Positions 53,675 to 62,076 of a stretch of DNA of 64,000 nucleotides are shown in pieces; positions within the stretch are counted from its first letter, which is position 1; the number at the start of each line of letters is the position of its first letter. The notes beneath the pieces are model-generated. The model did no database searches. It was given only the letters and a program-made list of their open reading frames with translations, and was not told the origin of the DNA. Source of the stretch: JBAZUK01 sp041661445. GTDB lineage: Bacteria > Chlamydiota > Chlamydiia > Chlamydiales > SM23-39. The DNA is taken from contig JBAZUK010000005.1 of the NCBI GenBank assembly GCA_041661445.1, positions 1 to 64,000 of the forward strand, in the 5' to 3' direction. The position numbers and the translations under genes are program-made.

Positions 53675-54602
53675 TTGCAAAGGGTTAGGTGATGGATTAA
53701 TTTCTATTGCGCTTGCCAATAATTTGATCATAAATGATTATGAAGTTTCTTTTTTTCATAATAATTTTGAGCAATTGCAAGATGTTTTTTTAGATATTGT
53801 TATAAAAAAATTTCCTCAAGCTCTTGAAATAGAACAGATATTAAATTATTTTGCTAAAATATTTATTTCTTATGAAGAAGATAACTTTTTTAGCATGAAG
53901 TTAATTGAGGAAGGTAAAAAAAAGTGTCCTCAGAAAATTTATGTTTTAAATCCATGTGCTTCAAAAAAAGTCGGCGGTCAGCCCTACTACAGAGATGCAT
54001 GTTTTTCTCCAAATGTTTCGATGGTAGAGAATATCGATTTTTTCTGTAAAAAAATATTAAAGCTAAAAAAGACAACAAAAATAATTAATTATTTTATTCC
54101 CAAGGAAATACAGTTTAAAAAGAACCTTAAAAGAGTAATCATTCACCCATCGAGTGCAAAGAAAGGTAAAAATTGGCCTATAAATAAATATCTGGATTTA
54201 GCTATCAAATTAAAAACAATCGGATATGATCCGGTTTTTGTGGTTGGCCCAAATGAAGAAGAATTTTATAAGGTTGTATTAGAAAATAATTTCAAGCTTG
54301 TTAATTTTAAAAATTTAAAAGATCTGACATATTTCATTTATGAGTCAGCGCTAATGATCGGCAATGATTCTGGAATTGGTCATTTGGCATCAATGCTTGG
54401 GATTAGAACCATTTCAATTTTCAGGAATTATCGATCGGCAAAATTATGGCGTCCTGGATGGAGCGATGGAAGAGTTATTTACCCAAGTCGTTTAATTTTT
54501 AATTTTTCAGGTTTTAGATTAAGAGACAAAAAATGGAAACATTTCGTTTCCATAAAAAAAGTTTTCAAAAATTTTATTAGTATAACGACAAAAACCAGTT
54601 AA
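53637..54602 (+). CDS. Glycosyltransferase family 9-like protein, second of an overlapping pair
   Basis: A paralogue of the previous gene with the same hallmarks: FSCKGLGDGLISIALANNLI near the start and IGNDSGIGHLASMLGIRTISIF near the end, plus VIIHPSSAKKGKNWPINKYL in the middle. It begins at a TTG at 53637 or a nearby in-frame TTG (53640, 53646); no ATG precedes the first conserved motif. The 38-base overlap with the first copy points to translational coupling. It ends fourteen bases before the convergent helicase gene. The two copies are diverged, so this is an old duplication. Confidence 0.8.
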   Translation: MLNLKRETVAIFSCKGLGDGLISIALANNLIINDYEVSFFHNNFEQLQDVFLDIVIKKFPQALEIEQILNYFAKIFISYEEDNFFSMKLIEEGKKKCPQKIYVLNPCASKKVGGQPYYRDACFSPNVSMVENIDFFCKKILKLKKTTKIINYFIPKEIQFKKNLKRVIIHPSSAKKGKNWPINKYLDLAIKLKTIGYDPVFVVGPNEEEFYKVVLENNFKLVNFKNLKDLTYFIYESALMIGNDSGIGHLASMLGIRTISIFRNYRSAKLWRPGWSDGRVIYPSRLIFNFSGFRLRDKKWKHFVSIKKVFKNFISITTKTS

Positions 54603-54616
54603 TAATAAAAAAATAA

Positions 54617-56719
54617 TTACAAAATTTTTAATTTTGCATATTTGGTGACAATTGATTTCATCTGAGAGTTCTCAAACAAAATATCCAAAGTTTCACCAAG
54701 AGATGTTTGATATTTTTTTTGAATCACCCCAAGACCGAAAGTAGAATGATAGATTTTCTGTCCTAGATAGTAATCGTTTGGAATTTCGTCTGTTTCTTCT
54801 TTAAATTCATTGTTAAGGTCATGAATGCATTTTTTAGGAAGTTCTTTAATAAATCTGGAAGGAATAGAAAATTTTGAACTTCCCCACATGAACCTATATT
54901 CTGAATTAGTTAGATAAAGATATCTTTTAGCTCTTGTCATTCCGACATAAAAAAGTCTTCTTTCTTCTTCAAGATCCTCAAAAGAATTTTTACAGTTAAC
55001 ATGGGGGAGCAGATCTTCTTCTAGTCCAACAATGAAGACACATTCGAATTCCAAGCCTTTTGAATTATGCAGTGTCATTAGTTTTATAGAGTTTTCTAAA
55101 GGCTTTTCAATTTTAGAACTGACTAGAGTTAATTCTTGTAAAAAAAGATCTAATTTTTCATTTTTCTCATTTTGCCACTCATAAGCTTTTGTAACTAACT
55201 CATCTACGTTTTTTTTTCGATCTTCAAATGTGTCGGGATCTTCTTTTAAATAATTAAAATAGCCTAGTTTAGAAAGGGAATTTGTTATCAGTTCGTCTAG
55301 CGGAACATTTTGATTATAATCATTTCTTAGTTCTTTTAATGCATTTAGATAAATACTTAAGTTTTCTTTTTGGGCTGAATTTAGTCTTATTTCGTTAAAA
55401 TTCTGATTTGTCTGGATTTCATATAGAAGTTTTATTATGGGAAGATTCAATTTTTCACAGATAGAAAAAAGCTTATTTAAAGTAGTTTTTCCAAAGCCTC
55501 TATTTATAATATTGATTGTTCTTGAAAAAGCTAAAAAATCGCTATCGGATATGATGAGATTTAAGAAAGCTAGGATATCTTTGATCTCTTTTCTTTGATA
55601 AAATGAAATTCCTCCATAAATGATATATGGAATGTTCTGGGAAATTAAAATATCTTCAAAAATTCTTGATTGGAAATTCGTTCTATAAAATATTGCGGTA
55701 TCATTCAAATTGATTTTATCTTTAAGATGGTGTTTTAAAATTTTCTCTGCTACAAACGAAGCTTCCAGATGTTCCGATGCTGCTTTGAAAAGATATATTT
55801 TTTCGCCTTCTTTTTTTTCTGAATACAATTTTTTTTCATATCTATTTGTGTTTTTTTCAATAACTGAATTAGCTGCCTCTAAAATAGTTGAAGTGGACCT
55901 ATAATTTTTTTCGAGTTTTATTATTTTGGCATTTTCAAAGTCTTTATCAAAGTTTAAGATGTTTTGATACTTTGCACCTCTAAAAGAATAAATGGATTGA
56001 TCAGGATCTCCGACAACGCAAATATTTTGATGCGAAACAGATAATAGTTTTGCAAGATTATATTGAGCGAAATTTGTGTCTTGATATTCATCAATCAAGA
56101 TGAATTTCCATTTATTCTGGTAATGTTTTAAGACTTCTGGATTTTTTTTAAAGAGAAAAATTACAAGATATAAAAGATCATCAAAATCTACTGCATTTAA
56201 GCTTTTTAGTTTATTTTGATAAAGTCTGAAAATCTCAATTTCAGGATTGGATAGCAAGGAGTTATCCAGATTGGCTATGTCTAAAAGTTCATTTTTACAT
56301 GTAGATATTTTATATTTAATTTTTTTTAAGGTATCTTTTTCTTCTTTAAAATTTAACATGCCTAAGCATTCTTTTAACAATTTTAAGGAATCTTCTTCGT
56401 CATAAATTATAAAATTGTTAGTAAATCCAATTTTGTCTATAGATTCCCTTAATATTTTAGCTCCAAGAGAGTGAAAAGTACAAATTATGACATTTTTTGA
56501 GGTTATTTCTTTAACCCTTGAGACCATTTCATTGGCAGCCTTGTTGGTAAAGGTGACTGCAAGGATTTGATTTGGATCAACTCCGATATCTATTAATTTA
56601 GCTATTTTCATCGTTACAACTCTGGTCTTACCAGAGCCGGCTCCCGCTAATACTAAGAGCGGACCTTCAATATGATCGACAGCATCTTGCTGCTCGTTAT
56701 TTAATAAAGCATTTTTCAT
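54617..56719 (-). CDS. uvrD: UvrD/PcrA-family DNA helicase
   Basis: A superfamily 1A 3'-5' helicase for excision and mismatch repair and replication restart. The 700-residue protein has Q motif LNNEQQDAV, Walker A GAGSGKTRVV, motif Ia TFTNKAANEM, motif II DEYQDTN, motif III VGDPDQSIYSFRGA, motif IV YRSTS and motif V/VI TLHNSKGLEFE and GMTRAKRYL. The C-terminal tail (IYHSTFGLGVIQKKY) resembles the PcrA tudor-like domain. It is slightly shorter than E. coli UvrD. Its start overlaps the upstream PutA gene stop by four bases, so the two are coupled. Confidence 0.93.
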   Translation of the reverse strand: MKNALLNNEQQDAVDHIEGPLLVLAGAGSGKTRVVTMKIAKLIDIGVDPNQILAVTFTNKAANEMVSRVKEITSKNVIICTFHSLGAKILRESIDKIGFTNNFIIYDEEDSLKLLKECLGMLNFKEEKDTLKKIKYKISTCKNELLDIANLDNSLLSNPEIEIFRLYQNKLKSLNAVDFDDLLYLVIFLFKKNPEVLKHYQNKWKFILIDEYQDTNFAQYNLAKLLSVSHQNICVVGDPDQSIYSFRGAKYQNILNFDKDFENAKIIKLEKNYRSTSTILEAANSVIEKNTNRYEKKLYSEKKEGEKIYLFKAASEHLEASFVAEKILKHHLKDKINLNDTAIFYRTNFQSRIFEDILISQNIPYIIYGGISFYQRKEIKDILAFLNLIISDSDFLAFSRTINIINRGFGKTTLNKLFSICEKLNLPIIKLLYEIQTNQNFNEIRLNSAQKENLSIYLNALKELRNDYNQNVPLDELITNSLSKLGYFNYLKEDPDTFEDRKKNVDELVTKAYEWQNEKNEKLDLFLQELTLVSSKIEKPLENSIKLMTLHNSKGLEFECVFIVGLEEDLLPHVNCKNSFEDLEEERRLFYVGMTRAKRYLYLTNSEYRFMWGSSKFSIPSRFIKELPKKCIHDLNNEFKEETDEIPNDYYLGQKIYHSTFGLGVIQKKYQTSLGETLDILFENSQMKSIVTKYAKLKIL

Positions 56720-59700
56720 TGCAATGGTTTTCTAAGTTCTGACTCTCTTAATCCTAGATTACCGTATCTGTGATAATCATAAGTGATGTTTATTTCCTTG
56801 ATATAGTGCAAAAGCTCAAATCTGCCATTTGCTAAAATTGGTGAATCAATTATGCAGCATGCTGATTGAGCGGCAGCTTTCTTTAATTCTTTGCTAGCCG
56901 GATTTGTCAATCTTACCCGCTTTATTTTTCCAAGTTTCACTCTTGATAAGAATTCATCTTCGCTTTCTTCAATGTTTGTCAATACAGGCAAAAGATCAAT
57001 CCAGTTAAATTCTTCTATCTGTTTGCTGGTACTCCAGCTTATTTCAATCGGAGTTGAACAAGTTAAGGCTGCTGCGCAGACCCTAAGCGCATCTAAAGCT
57101 AAATAATTGCTTGTTAATCTAAAGGTAATATTTTTTCTTGGAACATATCTTAAGAAATTATCCTGTCCCAAAAGCTTGCAGGAATCAATATCTTGTTTAA
57201 GTTTCTTCCATGAATATGCATAGTTCGCAACAGAAGCATACCATAATCCTAATTCTTCTGCGCTTAAGTCAATTTTTTCTAAGAAAGAGGTGAGCGAGTT
57301 AACCCAATCATTAACCGGTTGTTTTTCTTTTGGCAGAGAAATTTGGGTTAAGGTTAAAAAATTTAGGTTGTAATTAGGACCTGCTAACTTATAACCGGAG
57401 CCGAAAGAGCTTTCTTTATAGCCGCCAAAAGGCTGTCTTTTGATTTTAGTTTCTGTCAATTTAGTATTGATGTAATAATTTCCTGCCTGGATTGAATTAA
57501 TCCATTTTACATGTTCTCGAGAATCTAAGCTTTGTAACCCTGCGCTAAGACCAAACTTTGATTTATTGGCAAGTTCAATAGCATGATCCAGATTATTAGC
57601 CCTCATTACCGATAAAACAGGTCCGTATAGCTCGTGGTTTTTTGTGAAGCTGTCTAATGTCACTCCAAATTTAACTCCGCAGGAAAATAACCTTGAGTTA
57701 TTTTCGTCTTGTTTGGGTTTAACAAGCCACCATTCGTTTTTATCTAATGTACAAAGAGCGGTTTTGAGATCTTCTTTAGGATCTTTTATCAGAGGAGTAA
57801 TTGTTGCATTTAAGTTAAAGGAGGTATCAGTTATCAAATTTTCTGCAGCCTCTTTTAATTTGTACCTAAATTCTTCATCATCATAAACTTCTTTTTCTAA
57901 AATCAATACTGAAGCTGAAGATAGTTTTTGTCCTGAATAACTGAAAGCCGAATCGATAATATTTTCGATAGCAAGATCTTTATCGGAAATAGCTGTAACT
58001 ATAATTGTGTTTATTCCTCCGGAAGCTGCTAAAAGTTCAAGCCCTCCTCTCATTTTTGTCAATTTTTTTGCGTTTTCGGCAGAAGTTGAAATAATTACGG
58101 AATTAATTCGGGGATCTGATATCAAATTTTTTTCAAACAGTTTATTAGGGCAATTTACAAATTGCAGGCATTCTTTCGGCACCCCTGCTTCCCATAAAAG
58201 AGAGGCAAACTGATAACATACCAAAACCGACTCTTCCAAGGGTTTCAGGATTACAACATTTCCAGCTATCAGCGCGCTTGTAATCGCCGTGGCAGAAACC
58301 GATAGAGGGAAACCCCAAGCAGGGATAACTACAATTGTTCCTTTTGGTTTGAAATCAATGTCTTTGTTGGAAAAGGTATTTATGAAATTTTTTATCTGAT
58401 ATTCTATAGAATCTATCGCATCAGAAACTTCCAAGTCAGACTGGGCTAAGTTTTTTTCTATGTCAAGAATCAAATTCTTAATGAAAAAAGCCCTTCTTTT
58501 TTTCAACAAAGATGAAGCTTTTGACAAAATATCATATTTTTTCCCAATAGAAACGCCTTGCCATTTTTTTTCGTATTCCTTTGCTGATTCTATAGCTTTT
58601 TGTAAATTAAGATCATCGGCGAGAAAATAATTATACTTATTTTGATTAGAAAGTATTTTTGTGGCTATGGATGTGTCCTTAACTTCTTTTCCATTTATTA
58701 CAAGAGGAACATCTTCAATGATAATTTGTTTTGCTTTTTCAATAATATTTTGAGCCCATTCAATATTTTCCTTGATGGAAAAATCTGTTATTGGATCATT
58801 ATCAAAAGAATTTGACACTAAAAAATCTGATGTAATAGTTCTGTTTTGCTTAAATTTTCTATCAGAAATTAAATTGGGTATTTCTTTAAAGCTTTGTTTG
58901 AAATTATCAATTTGTTCATCCCAATTTTTTGTTCCAGGAAATAAATTTTCCTGCTGGGAAATAAAATTTTCAGGATTGATGAAGTCATTGATTCTTTGTA
59001 GTAGATAAGCTGTTAATATTTCCTGATCTTTTTTGAAAACTATCGGGCAAAAAAGAATAAGATTTTTGTTAATAAGTCTTTTTAGAGTTGAGATAACCGG
59101 ACTTGTTGTTTTTGAATCAATTATTTCAAAGAACATCTCCTCTTCGAGATTGTTTTCTTTTAATAATAAAAGAGAATAGGCGATATCAAAAATATTAGAA
59201 GTTGAGATGATAATATTTGCTGCTTTGGCATTTTCAGGTTTTGATCCAAAATTGATCATTCTTTTAAAATTTGCATCGGTTTCAATTTTGGAATTATAGG
59301 TTGGCGATGGCCAATTGTTTTTCGAAGAATTGATTAACTCAAGATTTAAATGAATTCCTTTGGTAATTCTTATGGAAATGCAGGCGCCATTTTTTTCTTT
59401 TCTTTTTTTTGCCAGTTCAGTTAGTTTTTTTTGAATTTCATAAGACTCGGGAAAATAAGATTTTAAAGTAAATCCTATCGGAAGATTCAAAAAATCATCC
59501 AAAAATATAATTTTTTCAAAGATTTCTAAGGCAAGATCCAAATTAGAATGTTCTTCAAAATCTAAGATAATAAGCTTTTCTTTTTGAATAGATTTATTTT
59601 TTTTTGCAGTATTTTGCAAGGCTTTGAATATTTTTATTAGGTTTTCTTCGATTTGAATTTTTGCTAAATTATTAAAAGGAATAGATAGCTGAGAAGTCAA

Positions 59701-60312
59701 ACTTGATAAATTTATACAAAATGAGGAAATTTCGTGTTTAGTTATTAAATTAATTATATTTCTTATGCTTTTATCTAAACTTTTTTCTCCAAAAATTTTA
59801 TTCTGAAGTATCCAAAAAGCGATCTGATTATTTTTGTTTTTTTGAAGATATTTAAATAAATAGGAGGTGTCAGCATAATTAAAATTATTCAAACATTCCT
59901 TCAAAATATTTTTTTTTATTAAATTATAAAAAATTTTTGGTGTCATTGTACTAAAAAGCTTAAAAGTGAATATTTTAAACTTCAGCATCCAGGAGAGCTG
60001 TCTTGTAGAACCATAAGATAACAACAAGTATGAAAACTGATCTAAAGCTCTATTTAGAGATTTCGATCGGAAAAATTGATCGATCAAATTTGAAAGAAAA
60101 GCTTTCCCTTTAGAATTGTTTAAAATTTTTGAAAAAATTTGAACGTGCGCTTTTTCAGAAGGAGATTGGGATTGTTTAGCGTGTAAAATTAAAAGCTCAG
60201 CCAGCTCAGTTGATTTTCTAAGTTTGTCATCGAAACTCAAAATGGTATTTTTTGAAGCATTTAATAACTGCGCTGCTTGATCTAAATGATATGAAAACTT
60301 TTTATCATCCAT
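56716..60312 (-). CDS. putA: PutA homologue (proline dehydrogenase + P5C dehydrogenase) with catalytic residues apparently lost
   Basis: PutA oxidises proline to glutamate in two steps. The order and length (1198 residues) fit: N-terminal helical domain, PRODH barrel (about 150-510), ALDH (about 545-985) and a C-terminal domain with ITYDYHRYGNLG. But several key residues seem changed. In ALDH, 'PWNFP' is AWGFP (oxyanion Asn to Gly), the general base 'ETGG' is AASGG (codon 58024-58026) and the catalytic Cys in 'GQRCS' is Leu (GQKLSSAS, CTA at 57922-57924). In PRODH, 'SVKLS' is CINLS, 'QAY' is KSY, 'KGAYW' is KGIHL and 'RRL' is QRI. The frame is intact, which argues against simple decay. It is coupled to uvrD. 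Probably a pseudoenzyme or a strongly altered enzyme. Confidence 0.85.
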   Translation of the reverse strand: MDDKKFSYHLDQAAQLLNASKNTILSFDDKLRKSTELAELLILHAKQSQSPSEKAHVQIFSKILNNSKGKAFLSNLIDQFFRSKSLNRALDQFSYLLLSYGSTRQLSWMLKFKIFTFKLFSTMTPKIFYNLIKKNILKECLNNFNYADTSYLFKYLQKNKNNQIAFWILQNKIFGEKSLDKSIRNIINLITKHEISSFCINLSSLTSQLSIPFNNLAKIQIEENLIKIFKALQNTAKKNKSIQKEKLIILDFEEHSNLDLALEIFEKIIFLDDFLNLPIGFTLKSYFPESYEIQKKLTELAKKRKEKNGACISIRITKGIHLNLELINSSKNNWPSPTYNSKIETDANFKRMINFGSKPENAKAANIIISTSNIFDIAYSLLLLKENNLEEEMFFEIIDSKTTSPVISTLKRLINKNLILFCPIVFKKDQEILTAYLLQRINDFINPENFISQQENLFPGTKNWDEQIDNFKQSFKEIPNLISDRKFKQNRTITSDFLVSNSFDNDPITDFSIKENIEWAQNIIEKAKQIIIEDVPLVINGKEVKDTSIATKILSNQNKYNYFLADDLNLQKAIESAKEYEKKWQGVSIGKKYDILSKASSLLKKRRAFFIKNLILDIEKNLAQSDLEVSDAIDSIEYQIKNFINTFSNKDIDFKPKGTIVVIPAWGFPLSVSATAITSALIAGNVVILKPLEESVLVCYQFASLLWEAGVPKECLQFVNCPNKLFEKNLISDPRINSVIISTSAENAKKLTKMRGGLELLAASGGINTIIVTAISDKDLAIENIIDSAFSYSGQKLSSASVLILEKEVYDDEEFRYKLKEAAENLITDTSFNLNATITPLIKDPKEDLKTALCTLDKNEWWLVKPKQDENNSRLFSCGVKFGVTLDSFTKNHELYGPVLSVMRANNLDHAIELANKSKFGLSAGLQSLDSREHVKWINSIQAGNYYINTKLTETKIKRQPFGGYKESSFGSGYKLAGPNYNLNFLTLTQISLPKEKQPVNDWVNSLTSFLEKIDLSAEELGLWYASVANYAYSWKKLKQDIDSCKLLGQDNFLRYVPRKNITFRLTSNYLALDALRVCAAALTCSTPIEISWSTSKQIEEFNWIDLLPVLTNIEESEDEFLSRVKLGKIKRVRLTNPASKELKKAAAQSACCIIDSPILANGRFELLHYIKEINITYDYHRYGNLGLRESELRKPLQ

Positions 60313-60638
60313 AATAATGATTTTGTATTTTGAAATATTATTCTAGCAAAACCATCATTAAAAAGAATTATATTTTGCAGTAAATGATTTTGAAAAAATT
60401 TATATAACTAAAAGTTCAGTTTTTGCGGATAGATCTGCTTTTTTTTATTATTTTTCAAGAGAATAGCAAGTATTATTATCTAATAAGAAATCAAAGTTCG
60501 TATGTTTTTTTTCTATGCTTGTGGCCTTATAAAGAATTATTGGCAGTAAAAAAATTATCGGAAGGAAGTTTTGGATTAAAAAAAATGTAAAAAAAAATTA
60601 TAAATGTTAAAGTTTTATGATTTTATCAAAGGTTTAAA
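60313..60638. other. 326-base intergenic region before the tyrosine phosphatase gene
   Basis: This AT-rich stretch separates the leftward putA from the rightward phosphatase gene, so both promoters should lie here. TATAAA occurs at 60599-60604, with a distant TTGGAT at 60571-60576, but the spacing (22) is too long to be convincing. AAAGG near 60628 is a plausible ribosome site for the phosphatase. I see no open frame of note and no inverted repeat of interest. Confidence 0.5.
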
Positions 60639-61670
60639 ATGAAAAACTTTAACATTTTATGTTTTTATACTCTTTTTTCAATTCTCTTTTTTTATGAATC
60701 TAATATCTATGGCGACTGTTCGTGCGGCCGCAACGATATCAAAATTGAAGAAAATGGTTTTAATGATGAGATCTTGGTTCTGCCTCATCTTTACTTCTAT
60801 GAAGATCAATATAAAAACTTAAAAAACGAAGTTGATTATAGATTTGAAAAGTATTTTAGGGAAAAAGAATTTGCAATTTTTGCTCCCGGAAGATCAGATG
60901 AATCCATAAAAGAAGAATTTATGCAATTACGAACATTGAGATGGCAGACATGGTTTGATACAAATTCTAATGAAATAGAAAGAAATTATAGAGAGGATTT
61001 TATACCCTTTTTCGCACTCATCAGGGAAGATATGGCAAGAACGCCTAACTGTATCAGTTTTGATTATAACAAAGTATCTCCTTATTTCAATGGATCTTTA
61101 ATTGAGATGAATGGTTATAAATTTTTGGCTCTCGAAGCTCCCATGCAAAAAAATGTAAATCGTTTTTATTATACACTTTTAGATACTAATGCCTCGCTCC
61201 TGGTAAGGCTTACTCCTGAAGTTGAAAAAGGTGTAGAAAAATGTTTTCCTTACTGGAAAAATCATTTTGAAAATGGTAAACTTTTAATTCCAAGAAGCAA
61301 AAATTTACCAAAATCTATCGATTATATTTATGCTGATAATTGGGAAGATTCAAAAGGAACGAATTTAGATTTTTTACTTAATTTTGTGTTACATGCAAGA
61401 GAAATTTATAATCCTTCAAAAGGCCCTCTAGCTGTTCATTGTGTTGGGGGAGTGGGAAGAACGGGAGTGTTTATTGCAGCTTTTTGTATGTTTGATGAAA
61501 TAGATGAGCAATTAAGATCAGGTAAAAAAACAGAAGATGTAAAAGTCTCTATAGAGAAAATTGTCGCTCGTTTATCATTACAGCGTTATCATATGGTTGC
61601 AAAGCCTGATCAATACTTAAGCCTCTACCAGCTTGCAGCTAAATATATTGAAATGGTTACTTTAAAATAA
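60639..61670 (+). CDS. Secreted classical tyrosine phosphatase, candidate effector
   Basis: Classical PTPs remove phosphate from tyrosines. The 343-residue protein starts with a hydrophobic signal-like segment (ILCFYTLFSILFFYESNIYG) and then CSCG. The catalytic domain spans about 100-340: the 'KNRY'-like region is FDYNKVSPYFNGSLIEMNG, LEAPMQKNVNRFYYTLLD matches 'TQGP...dFW', NWEDSKGT is the WPD-loop counterpart, and the signature is VHCVGGVGRTGVF with nucleophile Cys268 and Arg274. The Q-loop is KPDQYLSLYQL. No bacterial pathway needs such an enzyme, and YopH- or SptP-type PTPs are injected into hosts, so a role in host signalling is likely. Sec export rather than type III is suggested by the signal. 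Host target unknown. Confidence 0.86.
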   Translation: MKNFNILCFYTLFSILFFYESNIYGDCSCGRNDIKIEENGFNDEILVLPHLYFYEDQYKNLKNEVDYRFEKYFREKEFAIFAPGRSDESIKEEFMQLRTLRWQTWFDTNSNEIERNYREDFIPFFALIREDMARTPNCISFDYNKVSPYFNGSLIEMNGYKFLALEAPMQKNVNRFYYTLLDTNASLLVRLTPEVEKGVEKCFPYWKNHFENGKLLIPRSKNLPKSIDYIYADNWEDSKGTNLDFLLNFVLHAREIYNPSKGPLAVHCVGGVGRTGVFIAAFCMFDEIDEQLRSGKKTEDVKVSIEKIVARLSLQRYHMVAKPDQYLSLYQLAAKYIEMVTLK

Positions 61671-61812
61671 TATTTTCCATGTTTCTCAATGGAATTTAAT
61701 GATTTTTAAATTTTGTTTAATGAAAAAAAATGATTGATTATCAGGTTTTTGCAAAAGTTGTAGTGTATAGATAACTATGTAGATTCTATGTTTGACAGAA
61801 ATTTTTTTCATT

Positions 61813-61911
61813 GATGCCGTAAAACCTAGTCATTTATGTCTAGGATATAAGGCGACATTTGTTTTTAATTATTCTCTTTCGTATACTATCCTCCATATAC
61901 GATATGTATAT
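61813..61911 (+). pseudogene. Possible decayed tnpB 3' end
   Basis: Frame from 61813 reads ...VKPSHLCLGYKATFVF... and stops at 61912. TnpB proteins end with a zinc ribbon of the form 'kPS..C..CGYk...', and here one CxxC pair appears fused by a small loss (C then LGYK). The scrap is only about 33 codons and has no start, so the call depends heavily on the omega RNA-like block that follows it immediately. Low confidence. Confidence 0.35.
61859..61887 (+). promoter_or_regulatory. Candidate promoter inside the omega RNA/groEL leader region
   Basis: TTGTTT at 61859-61864 and TATACT at 61882-61887 are separated by 17 bases. Initiation near 61894 would give a structured leader of about 180 bases upstream of groEL, or a stand-alone RNA. 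The -10 is good, the -35 weak. No CIRCE element was found before groEL. Confidence 0.4.
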
Positions 61912-62008
61912 TAGCCGTGGGAGGCACGGGTAAAAGCCTGTTGGAGCTGCTGGGGTTGCTCGGAGCTATGAATCAGGAATCTTTCGGATTAATCCGAGAG
62001 TACTTCAA
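61911..62008 (+). ncRNA. Omega RNA-like (TnpB reRNA / IS200-IS605 right end) structured sequence
   Basis: The block resembles the conserved 3' part of IS200/IS605 omega RNAs in order and wording. It has a hairpin CCGTG-ggagg-CACGG (61915-61929), a GCCTGTTGGAGC stretch, an inner pair GAGC/GCTC (61944-61947 with 61958-61961), then ATGAATCAGGAA (61968-61979), a ten-pair terminal hairpin 61981-62000 with one G-U pair, and TTCAA at 62004-62008, the usual right-end motif after which the guide begins. The sequence that would act as guide is 62009-62028. No intact tnpB or tnpA is present. It may be a relic, or a domesticated guide RNA or groEL leader. Identification is by eye. Confidence 0.6.
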
Positions 62009-62076
62009 AAGTGGTTATTAAAATTTAATTTCAAAATTAATAAACTCCACAAGTAAAAAACAGGAGAAAATAAATT

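Noticed and set aside
61676..61810. Search for a CIRCE element before groEL
   Set aside because: No TTAGCACTC-like arms were found; a TTGACA at 61792 has no matching -10 at the right distance.
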